Assembly: GCA_019415645.1 (NCBI GenBank) | Contig: DXYV01000034.1 | Span: 1 to 31,922 of the forward strand | Reading direction: 5' to 3' | From: Clostridiales bacterium | Lineage (GTDB): Bacteria; Bacillota; Clostridia; Oscillospirales; Oscillospiraceae | DNA: 31,922 nucleotides | Shown here: one piece after another, positions 1 to 6,130 of the stretch | How positions within the stretch are numbered: the stretch's first letter is position 1 | How the letters are laid out: each line of letters begins with the position of its first letter | Notes under the pieces: model-generated | What the model was told of the DNA's origin: nothing | The model's input: the letters and a program-made list of their open reading frames with translations, nothing else | Database searches by the model: none | Program-made: the position numbers and the translations under genes

Positions 1-169
1 CGCCGTAGCGCACATAGGTGACCACGCTGCCGCCCCGCTGGGACATGCCGTGGACTTCGGACACCTTCACGTCATAGCCCTGGTCCAGCAGGATGCGGCC
101 CAGCAGCTTGGAGGCGAGGAGGGAGCCCTGTCCGCCCACGCCCACGATCATGATATTCTTTGTCTCCAT
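1..169 (-). CDS. iorB: Indolepyruvate ferredoxin oxidoreductase, beta subunit (N-terminal part, cut by window edge)
   Basis: The 56 visible residues begin METKNIMIVGVGGQGSLLAS and contain the GVGGQG nucleotide/cofactor-site motif and the SEVHGMSQRGG segment typical of the gamma-type domain of 2-oxoacid:ferredoxin oxidoreductases. With the alpha subunit encoded directly upstream it should form the IorAB enzyme, which oxidatively decarboxylates aryl-pyruvates from aromatic amino acids to aryl-acetyl-CoA with ferredoxin as acceptor. The start lies 3 nt after the iorA stop, and its ribosome site (AAGGAGGG, 7 nt before ATG) sits inside the end of iorA, so translation is probably coupled. The rest of the gene lies left of the window. 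Confidence 0.93.
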   Translation of the reverse strand, partial: METKNIMIVGVGGQGSLLASKLLGRILLDQGYDVKVSEVHGMSQRGGSVVTYVRYG

Positions 170-172
170 GTC

Positions 173-1915
173 TTAACCCTCCTTGCCGGTGCTCTCAAAG
201 GCCCCAACGGGACACAGCTGCTCGCACACGCCGCAGCCCACGCACAGGGTGTTGTCCACCCGGGCCTTGCCCTCCTTGATGGAGATGGCGGGGCAGCCGA
301 TCTTCATGCAGGACTTGCAGCCGACGCACTTGTCCTTGTTGACGGCCAGGGGGGGCTTATGCTTGACGTATTTGAGCAGGGCGCAGGGCCGGCGGCTGAT
401 GATGACCGAGGGCTCGTCGGCGGCCAGCTCCTCCTTCACCGCCTTGTCGCAGGCGGCCAGGTCGTAGGGGTCTACCACCACGACCCGGCGGAAGCCCATG
501 GAGCGGCACAGGGCCTCCAGGTCGATCTTGCCGGCGGGATCGCCCTTGATGTTGTAGCCGGTGGTGGGATTCTGCTGGTGCCCGGTCATGCCGGTGATGG
601 AGTTGTCCAGAATGATCACGGTGGAATTGGACTGATTATAGGCGATGTTGGCCAGGCCAGTCATGCCCGAGTGCATGAAGGTGGAGTCGCCGATGACGGC
701 CACGGTCTTGCGTTCCGCCTCCTCGCCCAGGGCCTTGTTGAAGCCGTGGATTCCCGAAACCGAGCCGCCCATGCACAGGGTCATGTCCATGGCCGCCAGC
801 GGCGCCACGGCCCCCAGGGTGTAGCAGCCGATGTCGCCCAGCACGGTGACCTTGTTCTTGTTCAGGGTGTAGAACATGCCGCGATGGGGACAGCCGGCGC
901 ACATGACCGGCGGCCGGACGGGAATGTTCTCCTCCAGGGTGACGGCGGGCTTGTCGGGGCAGCCCAGGCGGGTGGCGATCAGATTCTGAGAGAACTCGCC
1001 GCAGATGGGCAGCAGGTCCTTGCCGCGGACGTCCACACCGATGGTCTTGCAGTGGTTTTCGATGATGGGGTCCAGCTCCTCGATGACCACCACCTTGTCC
1101 ACCTTGGCGGCAAAGTCCTGAATCAGCTTGACGGGTAGAGGATTGACCATGCCCAGCTTCAGAATGGAGGCCCTGTCGCCGAACACCTCTTTGGCGTACT
1201 GATAGCAGGTGGAGGAGGTGATGATTCCCAGCTCCGTGCCGCCCATCTCCACCCGGTTGATGGGGGCGGTCTCAGCCCACTCGGTCAGCAGGCGGGTGCG
1301 CTCCTCCACCACGGGGTGGCGGCGGATGGCGTTGCCCGGCATCATGACATACTTGGCGATGTCCTTCTGATAGGGCTTTGCCGGGGGCTCCGCCCGCTCT
1401 CCCGGCTCCACCACCGACTGGGAGTGAGCGATGCGGGTACACATTTTCAGCAGGACGGCGGTGTCGAACTGCTCGCTGAGCTCATAGGCCAGCTTGGCAA
1501 ACTCCAGGGCCTCAGCGGAGTCGGAGGGCTCCAGCATGGGCAGCTTGGAGGCGATGGCGTGGTGGCGGGAGTCCTGCTCGTTCTGAGAGGAGTGCATCCC
1601 CGCATCGTCGGCCACGGCGATGACCATGCCGGCGTTGACGCCGGTGTAGGAGATGGTGAACAGGGGGTCGGCGGCCACGTTCAGGCCCACGTGCTTCATG
1701 CCGCAGAAGGAGCGCTTGCCCGCCAGGGCCGCGCCGAAGGCCACCTCCATGGCCACCTTCTCATTGGGGGCCCACTCGCAGTAGACCTCGTCGTACTTGG
1801 CCAGCTCCTCGGTGATCTCGGTGCTGGGTGTGCCGGGGTAGCTGGAGGCCACCGCGCAGCCGGCCTCGTAGAGGCCCCGGGCAACGGCGGCGTTGCCCAA
1901 CATCAGTTGTCTCAT
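173..1915 (-). CDS. iorA: Indolepyruvate ferredoxin oxidoreductase, alpha subunit
   Basis: This 580-residue protein has the IorA layout: an N-terminal pyrimidine-binding domain (GNAAVARGLYEAG, then SSYPGTPSTEI), a central TPP-binding domain (CAGCPHRGMF, GDIGCYTLG, then VIGDSTFMHSG with a downstream LDNSITGMTGHQQ), and a C-terminal double [4Fe-4S] ferredoxin domain (CVGCKSCMKIGCP and CVGCGVCEQLCP, roughly residues 530-575). All eight cluster cysteines are present. The family converts indolepyruvate, phenylpyruvate and hydroxyphenylpyruvate to aryl-acetyl-CoA, CO2 and reduced ferredoxin in the cytoplasm. The ATG start is supported by AAGGAAGG upstream. It is co-transcribed with iorB. Length and motifs are intact. 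Confidence 0.96.
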   Translation of the reverse strand: MRQLMLGNAAVARGLYEAGCAVASSYPGTPSTEITEELAKYDEVYCEWAPNEKVAMEVAFGAALAGKRSFCGMKHVGLNVAADPLFTISYTGVNAGMVIAVADDAGMHSSQNEQDSRHHAIASKLPMLEPSDSAEALEFAKLAYELSEQFDTAVLLKMCTRIAHSQSVVEPGERAEPPAKPYQKDIAKYVMMPGNAIRRHPVVEERTRLLTEWAETAPINRVEMGGTELGIITSSTCYQYAKEVFGDRASILKLGMVNPLPVKLIQDFAAKVDKVVVIEELDPIIENHCKTIGVDVRGKDLLPICGEFSQNLIATRLGCPDKPAVTLEENIPVRPPVMCAGCPHRGMFYTLNKNKVTVLGDIGCYTLGAVAPLAAMDMTLCMGGSVSGIHGFNKALGEEAERKTVAVIGDSTFMHSGMTGLANIAYNQSNSTVIILDNSITGMTGHQQNPTTGYNIKGDPAGKIDLEALCRSMGFRRVVVVDPYDLAACDKAVKEELAADEPSVIISRRPCALLKYVKHKPPLAVNKDKCVGCKSCMKIGCPAISIKEGKARVDNTLCVGCGVCEQLCPVGAFESTGKEG

Positions 1916-2262
1916 GTTCCGATTCCTTCCTTATGTAAAGATTGCCTTGTTCTCTTTGGTTTAGCCGGCACCGCTGCGGCTGAGAAGTTCCGCAAATCAA
2001 CGCCCGCTTCTTGCTGTCCATGCGCTTGGCTTTCTGTGGGTTGCCCGGTGCGGCGGTTCTGCCGGTCTTAGCACCCATCTGTCCATACCCCACCAGGGCA
2101 GGCGCAGTTGGTGGGTCGGACGGTCCAGGACACCGCACCATGCAGCGGCAGCGGGGCTGACGCGTCGTATGGTGCCTTCTGCCGCGCCGGGTGCAAATGG
2201 CATTTCCCCCGTCAGACGCGGGGGATGGGCAAGGGGGCCTCCCCTTGCCGCGCCTTCTTTTG

Positions 2263-2294
2263 GGTCCTTTTCTTGGCAAGGCAAGAAAAGGACC
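2263..2294. repeat. Perfect palindromic repeat (possible terminator or interspersed repeat)
   Basis: Arms GGTCCTTTTCTTG (2263-2275) and CAAGAAAAGGACC (2282-2294) are perfectly complementary over 13 bp around a 6-nt loop. There is no T-run directly after the stem on either strand, so it is not a textbook terminator, though it lies just downstream of the stop of the minus-strand gene at 2321. A related string (CAAGAAAAGTAC on the minus strand) occurs near 31830, also downstream of a stop codon, which points to an interspersed repeat family. Confidence 0.6.
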
Positions 2295-2316
2295 GCCTTC
2301 ACGCCTCGGCGCTTCT
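2294..2316 (-). repeat. Short interspersed repeat copy 1 (post-stop motif)
   Basis: Read on the minus strand, this 23-nt block starts AGAAGCGCCGAGGCG, shortly after the TGA of the YerC/TrpR-like gene. It matches 19 of 23 positions of the minus-strand block at 31841-31863, which also starts just after a stop codon. In both places a CAAGAAAAG(G/T)AC string follows. The function is unknown. Confidence 0.5.
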
Positions 2317-2320
2317 TTGA

Positions 2321-2593
2321 TCACGGTTCGGGCGCTTCTTCTCTCCTCCGGTCGATCATTTCCTGAAAAGCCCCGGTTCCGGTGGTGAACACCCGGTTGA
2401 CTCGGCTGATGGTCGCCGAGCTGGCCCCGGTCTTTTCCAAAATCTCCGTATAGACCCGGCCCTCGTCCAGCAGAAGGGCCACGTCAAAGCGCTGCTCCAT
2501 GGTGCGCTGCTCGTTGGCGGTACACAGGTCCTCAAAAAAGCGGCAGCACTCATCCAAGTCCCGAAGCTGCAGGATGGTCTCGTAAAGCGCCAT
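2321..2593 (-). CDS. YerC/YecD family TrpR-like DNA-binding regulator
   Basis: The protein from the chosen start is 90 residues (MALYETILQLRDLDECCRFF...). The pattern ILQLRDLDECCRFFEDLCT, then EQRFDVALLLDEG, then GASSATISRVNRV is the YerC/TrpR-related helix-turn-helix fold, with the recognition helix around GASSATISRVNR. The family is annotated as TrpR-like, but tryptophan binding is not established for this subgroup and the regulon is unknown. I chose ATG 2593 because GGAG lies 6 nt upstream. An in-frame ATG at 2623 (AAAGGAG 11 nt upstream) would add ten basic residues and is also possible. Confidence 0.85.
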   Translation of the reverse strand: MALYETILQLRDLDECCRFFEDLCTANEQRTMEQRFDVALLLDEGRVYTEILEKTGASSATISRVNRVFTTGTGAFQEMIDRRREEAPEP

Positions 2594-2707
2594 ACTGCGC
2601 TCCTTTTTGGGCGTTTTGGGCATAAGCTGGTTTCTCTCCTTTCGCGTTCATGCGCAGCTTTCCACTCTATTTTATCACTTCAGGGCAGTAAAGTAAAGGC
2701 CCGGCGC

Positions 2708-2741
2708 AAAAAAACGGGCGGCAAACCTTCGTTTGCCGCCC
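2708..2741 (-). terminator. Rho-independent terminator of lrgA-lrgB
   Basis: Arms GGGCGGCAAAC and GTTTGCCGCCC pair perfectly over 11 bp with a 4-nt loop. On the minus strand the stem is followed by seven Ts (A-run 2708-2714 on plus). It lies 15 nt past the lrgB stop. Confidence 0.92.
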
Positions 2742-2755
2742 ATAAACAGGGGTTT

Positions 2756-3436
2756 TTACAGGAGAAACAGAGAAAACAGCACCGTCAGGATGCCGCATAC
2801 GCCGATGGCCAGGCCACTCATGGCCCCCTCGGTCTCGCCCAGCTCCAGGGCCCGGGCGGTACCCACCGCGTGGGAGCAGGCCCCAATGGCCAGCCCCGCC
2901 ACCACCGGGTCCTTGACCCGGAACAGCTTGATGAGCGCGGGAGCCAGGATGCTCCCCAAAATCCCCGTAAAGATCACCGCCACCACCGTGATGGGAATCA
3001 GCCCGCCGTGGCTCTGGGCGATGCTGGTGGCGATGGGTGTGGTGACCGATTTGGGCAAAAGGGAGGCGGTCACCGCCTCGTCCAGGCCGAACAGCCGGCA
3101 CAGGACCCATACGCTGCCCATGGAGGCCAGGGAGCCCGCCGCGCAGCCCACCAGGATGGGCAGCCAGTATTCCTTGAGCAGCGCCGCCTTGGTGTAGATG
3201 GACACTGCCAGGCAGGCCGTGGCGGGGGAGAGGAACAAACTGATCATCGCTCCGCCCTCATTGTAGGAATCGTAGGGGATGTGGAAGAGCAGCAGCACCG
3301 CGCAGACCAGCACGATGGCGATGATCAGCGGATTGCAAATCACCAGACCGGTCTTTTTCTGAATCTGGACGCCCACCAGAAACGCGCCGATACTCAGGGC
3401 GATTCCGAAAAAGGGCGAGGCAAACAGTGCGTCCAT
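2756..3436 (-). CDS. lrgB: LrgB/CidB family membrane protein
   Basis: This is a 226-residue, almost wholly hydrophobic protein with about seven membrane segments, close to the usual LrgB length of about 230. Family hallmarks are visible: the LPKSVTTPIA segment, GGLIPITVV, and ACSHAVGTARALELGE near the C-terminus. LrgB works with LrgA in the cytoplasmic membrane. The pair was first described as an antiholin-like modulator of murein hydrolase export and has been linked in some Firmicutes to pyruvate or small-acid transport; which applies here cannot be told. The ATG overlaps the lrgA TGA by one base, indicating translational coupling. Confidence 0.93.
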   Translation of the reverse strand: MDALFASPFFGIALSIGAFLVGVQIQKKTGLVICNPLIIAIVLVCAVLLLFHIPYDSYNEGGAMISLFLSPATACLAVSIYTKAALLKEYWLPILVGCAAGSLASMGSVWVLCRLFGLDEAVTASLLPKSVTTPIATSIAQSHGGLIPITVVAVIFTGILGSILAPALIKLFRVKDPVVAGLAIGACSHAVGTARALELGETEGAMSGLAIGVCGILTVLFSLFLL

Positions 3437-3798
3437 CAGCGTCTGCCCCCTTTCCGGAGGAGGCGCAGCACCAACGTGGCCGCGCCGGTGGTCACGCCGA
3501 AGGTGACCACGGTGGAGATCAGGCAGACGAGCACCAGCCGTACCGCCGTGGAGCGCAGCACATCCACATAATTCAGGATGCTCACGCCGGCGGGCAGAAA
3601 GAAAAAGGACAGGTTAGACAGCAGGAAGTCCGACTTTTCCCGGATATGGTCCACCCGCAGCACCCGCAGGCACAGCAGCAGATACAGCAGGACCATGCCG
3701 ATGACGCTGGCTGGAAAATCAAAGGGCAAAGCCGCCTCCACCAGCTGACTCAGCCAGCAGAGGGCGAACAGGATGGCGATTTGTGTGAGAATCTTCAT
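3436..3798 (-). CDS. lrgA: LrgA/CidA family holin-like membrane protein
   Basis: This 120-residue protein (MKILTQIAILFALCWLSQLVE...) has four predicted membrane segments and the LrgA/CidA signatures FPASVIGMVLL and FFFLPAGVSILNY. It is the partner of LrgB, encoded immediately downstream with a one-base stop/start overlap. I place the start at ATG 3798, preceded by a GGGGGAAC-type ribosome site. A longer frame reaches upstream but the extra 43 residues are unlike the family and cross a terminator hairpin. No LytSR-type regulator lies beside the operon. Confidence 0.92.
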   Translation of the reverse strand: MKILTQIAILFALCWLSQLVEAALPFDFPASVIGMVLLYLLLCLRVLRVDHIREKSDFLLSNLSFFFLPAGVSILNYVDVLRSTAVRLVLVCLISTVVTFGVTTGAATLVLRLLRKGGRR

Positions 3799-3879
3799 GG
3801 CAGTTCCCCCGGTGGTAAGGTTTGGCGGCGCCTCTGCGCCGCTTTCTCGATTGTACGGCGGGGGCGGCCATTTGTCAAA

Positions 3880-3913
3880 CCAAAGGGGGCGCTGCGCACA
3901 GCGCCCCCTTTGG
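3880..3913 (-). terminator. Strong hairpin, probable terminator of the DUF2975-XRE-lipoprotein operon
   Basis: Arms CCAAAGGGGGCGCTG (3880-3894) and its exact complement (3899-3913) pair over 15 bp around a CGCA loop. It lies 27 nt beyond the stop of the lipoprotein gene. The T-stretch on the minus strand is weak (TTTGGTTTG). Confidence 0.75.
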
Positions 3914-3939
3914 GCAGATTTCACCAAGAAGCGCCAGGG

Positions 3940-4863
3940 TCACTCCGCGGTGAGGGTTATGGTGTGGGGCGTGCAGAACGCCCCCTCGCCGCTCTGCACA
4001 AAGGAGAACGCTTCGCAGTCCTCCTCTTCCAGCGTGCGCTCCACCGCCGTCTCGCCCCACTCCGTCCGGCACTCCTCCACAATGTAATAGGCCGTCTCAG
4101 CGCCGCGCGCCATGGTATCGGGCAGGGTCTCCCCGTCAAACACATCCCGGCGGACCACCTGGCCGTCGGCGCTCATCTGGGTGACCGCGATCCATTCGGG
4201 TGGCGTCCAGTACTCCACCGTCATCGCTATCGAGAAGGAGTCGGTGCGCACCGTCCCCTCCGTGTCCGTATAGGTGGTCTCGGAGGACATGGTCTGGGTG
4301 AAGGAGCCCATGGCCTGCTGACTGGTGGTGTCGTAGGACGATATCCCCGTCCCCGCCGTCAGGTAGATCTCGCCGGAGGCCGTCTGATACACCGGGTTGA
4401 AGTAGGCGGCGTTCCCCCGGTCGGCGTCCAGATACAGAACAGCCTCACAGTTTTGCTCCGTTCCCTCGTCCCCGTAGAGCAGGTCGGCGCCGCCCTGCAC
4501 CTCCGGGCCGCAGGCGTTGGCGTGGACCAGGGAACCGTCCGCCTCGGTCTCCAGGGGCCAGAAGGCGTTCACCCCGTCGGGCACGCCCTCAAAGACGTAC
4601 CTGCCGTCCTCCGTGCGCACGGCGTACACCCGGCCCTCGTAGGGGGCGGTGTCCCCGGTGATCTCGCCCCCCGTCCAGCCGGCGTTCAGATTGTCCTCCA
4701 GATAGCTCTCGATGTCAAAGAGGTCCAGATACTCGGTGGTCACATACACCCCGATAAGCCGGTCGGCCTGGGCCGTCTCCTGGTCCGGCTGCGCCAGCTG
4801 ACAGCCGCTCAGGCCCACCGCCAGGGCCAAAGCCAGCCCCACGATCCCTCGTTTATTCCCCAT
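3940..4863 (-). CDS. Secreted lipoprotein of unknown function
   Basis: This 307-residue protein begins MGNKRGIVGLALALAVGLSGC, a lipoprotein signal peptide with lipobox LSGC and the modified cysteine near residue 21. The mature part is acidic, without further membrane segments, and rich in Thr, Glu and aromatic residues, suggesting an extracytoplasmic beta-rich domain tethered to the membrane. I do not recognise a family. The ATG lies 11 nt inside the end of the upstream XRE gene and has GGAGG 6 nt upstream, so it is co-transcribed and probably coupled with the DUF2975/XRE pair. It may be a target or envelope partner of that small regulatory module. Confidence 0.85.
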   Translation of the reverse strand: MGNKRGIVGLALALAVGLSGCQLAQPDQETAQADRLIGVYVTTEYLDLFDIESYLEDNLNAGWTGGEITGDTAPYEGRVYAVRTEDGRYVFEGVPDGVNAFWPLETEADGSLVHANACGPEVQGGADLLYGDEGTEQNCEAVLYLDADRGNAAYFNPVYQTASGEIYLTAGTGISSYDTTSQQAMGSFTQTMSSETTYTDTEGTVRTDSFSIAMTVEYWTPPEWIAVTQMSADGQVVRRDVFDGETLPDTMARGAETAYYIVEECRTEWGETAVERTLEEEDCEAFSFVQSGEGAFCTPHTITLTAE

Positions 4864-5080
4864 CGTCGTCCTCCAGTTCTCCGTCGCAGGTGAGGATATC
4901 GCCCACGTCGCATTGCAGATAGTGACAGATCTTGTTCAACGTCCCGAAACGCACGCCTTTGGCCTTGCCGCTGCGCAGGATGGACAGATTGGCCTCGGTG
5001 ATATGGACCAGGGAGCACAGTTCCTTGGCCGTCATGCCCCGTTCCTTCAGCACCTGATCCAGACAGACCCGTATCGCCAT
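4853..5080 (-). CDS. Small Cro/C1-type (XRE) regulator, YozG-like
   Basis: This 75-residue protein is essentially one helix-turn-helix domain: LDQVLKERGMTAKELCSLVH then ITEANLSILRSGKAKGVRF, followed by LNKICHYLQCDVGDIL and an acidic tail (ELEDDDGE). This is the compact XRE type (HTH_26) regularly encoded next to DUF2975 membrane proteins, as here, where the DUF2975 stop lies 12 nt upstream. It is likely autoregulatory on the operon promoter; a candidate operator is the inverted repeat at 6010-6026. The gene overlaps the following lipoprotein gene by 11 nt. Confidence 0.9.
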   Translation of the reverse strand: MAIRVCLDQVLKERGMTAKELCSLVHITEANLSILRSGKAKGVRFGTLNKICHYLQCDVGDILTCDGELEDDDGE

Positions 5081-5092
5081 AGCTCCACCCCG

Positions 5093-5806
5093 TCACACAA
5101 AGCTGTCGTTCTCCTCCTGTAAGGCCCGGCTCTTGGCCAGATAGTCGGCCAGCAGCAGCACCGCCAGCACCACGCCCAGGTCGAACAGGGGCAGATTGAT
5201 CTGAAGGTCCACGCTGCGGATTTGCCCCGCCAGCAGCAGCTGAAGCAGGTTAAAGCCCGCCTGGACCAGCACCAGCGCGGCCACCGACGCCTTGCAGCGT
5301 CCGGCCAGCTTCCAGGCGGCGGGGGAGACCTCCGGCCCAAAGGGCCCCGCGGCCAGGGCGTCCAGAAGGGGAAAGACTGCCGCAGCCACCCACAGCTCCA
5401 GGGCGTGGGGCAGCGCGTCCACCAGCGCGCCCAGCCAGGCAAAGACATAGCCCAGGGCCGGCGCGTAGGTGTTGGCTTCCTCCAGCTCCGCTACGGCAGT
5501 CCGGCCGCCCCATACCACCGTCAGCACGCCGGCGGCGGTCAACAGGACGCACAGCACGGCCACCAGCCGGCTCAGCCAGCGCAGCCGGTCCTCCGGTCCG
5601 CCGGAGCCGAAGGCCCGCAGCAGCCGCAGAATGACCCGGGCTGCCAGCACCGCCCACACGGTAAGCCCCGCCATGGCCTTGCCCTGCGCCTCCAGGCCGG
5701 CGCCCCCCAGCAGGCGGGCCAGCAGTGCCGGGTTGACCATCCCGTACAGCACGCCGAACAGCAGGGGGCACAGCAGCACCAGCAGCCAGTCCTCCCGGTA
5801 CAGCAC
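5093..5806 (-). CDS. DUF2975 domain membrane protein (main part of an apparently frameshifted gene)
   Basis: This 237-residue frame has about six hydrophobic segments and ends INLPLFDLGVVLAVLLLADY followed by LQEEND, the usual C-terminus of DUF2975 proteins. These membrane proteins are almost always paired with a small XRE regulator, as here; their role is unknown. The only start available in this frame near the N-terminus is a GTG at 5806 without a good ribosome site. A frame one base off, starting at ATG 5994 with a strong GGAGGG site, encodes a signal-anchor segment that runs straight into this sequence. The natural protein is probably about 300 residues, broken by a one-base shift near 5806. 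Confidence 0.75.
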   Translation of the reverse strand: MLYREDWLLVLLCPLLFGVLYGMVNPALLARLLGGAGLEAQGKAMAGLTVWAVLAARVILRLLRAFGSGGPEDRLRWLSRLVAVLCVLLTAAGVLTVVWGGRTAVAELEEANTYAPALGYVFAWLGALVDALPHALELWVAAAVFPLLDALAAGPFGPEVSPAAWKLAGRCKASVAALVLVQAGFNLLQLLLAGQIRSVDLQINLPLFDLGVVLAVLLLADYLAKSRALQEENDSFV

Positions 5807-5994
5807 AGGACCACCGCCGCGGCGTTGCCCCCGGCGCCGGACAGGGACAGCTGCCGCAGGCCCTGCCCGATCTGGGCGAAAGGAAAGGCCGTCAGAAGGG
5901 GCAGCAGCTGCGTCTGGAGCGGCAGCAGAGCTGCCCCCACCGCGCAGGCCGCCCCCACCGCGCCCAGTAAGATCCCCAGCTTGGTTCGGTTCAT
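5807..5994 (-). pseudogene. N-terminal piece of the DUF2975 gene, one base out of frame with the rest
   Basis: ATG 5994 is preceded by GGAGGG at ideal spacing and reads MNRTKLGILLGAVGAACAVG, a good membrane anchor, then a stretch ending GGNAAAVVL around 5806. If kept open, this frame becomes Cys/Gly/Arg-rich, unlike a membrane protein. Moving back one base near 5806 restores the hydrophobic DUF2975 sequence. The cause may be a real one-base deletion, a sequencing error in GC-rich DNA, or less likely programmed -1 frameshifting; I see no classic slippery heptamer. Confidence 0.65.
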
Positions 5995-6009
5995 GGCGCT
6001 CCCTCCAAA

Positions 6010-6026
6010 TTATTGTTTTACGATAA
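6010..6026. promoter_or_regulatory. Candidate operator upstream of the DUF2975-XRE operon
   Basis: The 17-bp sequence TTATTGTTTTACGATAA forms an imperfect inverted repeat (TTATTG / CGATAA, one mismatch) around a 5-bp centre, 15 nt upstream of ATG 5994. It sits in a short AT-rich patch of otherwise GC-rich DNA where the minus-strand promoter must be. An XRE dimer binding here for autoregulation is an inference. Confidence 0.5.
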
Positions 6027-6075
6027 TTTTAACTTAAGCATACCACAGCCCGCAGCCGCTGTCAAGGGCAGCAGC

Positions 6076-6111
6076 AAAAAGCCCGGGCGGAACTCTCGTT
6101 CCGCCCGGGCT
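6076..6111 (-). terminator. Terminator of the Ca2+-ATPase gene
   Basis: Arms AGCCCGGGCGGAAC and GTTCCGCCCGGGCT pair perfectly over 14 bp with a TCTC loop. On the minus strand the stem ends in TTTTT. It lies 19 nt beyond the stop of the P-type ATPase gene. Confidence 0.93.
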
Positions 6112-6130
6112 TCTCCGGTTTCGGTTTGGT

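Larger units (their letters stand above)
1916..2320. other. Hairpin-rich spacer between iorA and the YerC/TrpR-like gene
   Basis: No convincing gene is present in these 405 bases; reading frames on both strands are low-complexity Arg/Pro/Gly-rich translations typical of high-GC noncoding DNA. The spacer should hold the iorA promoter and leader, but I see no clear consensus promoter. Several inverted repeats follow one another: GCACCAT/ATGGTGC (2135-2175, long loop), CCCCCG/CGGGGG (2206-2224), CAAGGGG/CCCCTTG with a 4-nt loop (2230-2247), and the strong palindrome at 2263-2294. This suggests repeated-element or structured-RNA material downstream of the 2321-2593 gene. Confidence 0.5.

Noticed and set aside
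2108..2388. Short plus-strand frames in the iorA-upstream spacer
   Set aside because: Overlapping frames on all strands with Arg/Pro-rich content, no ribosome site and hairpins throughout; no coding signal.
5790..5820. Programmed -1 frameshifting in the DUF2975 gene
   Set aside because: No X-XXY-YYZ slippery heptamer and no reason for the family to use frameshifting; mutation or sequence error is simpler.
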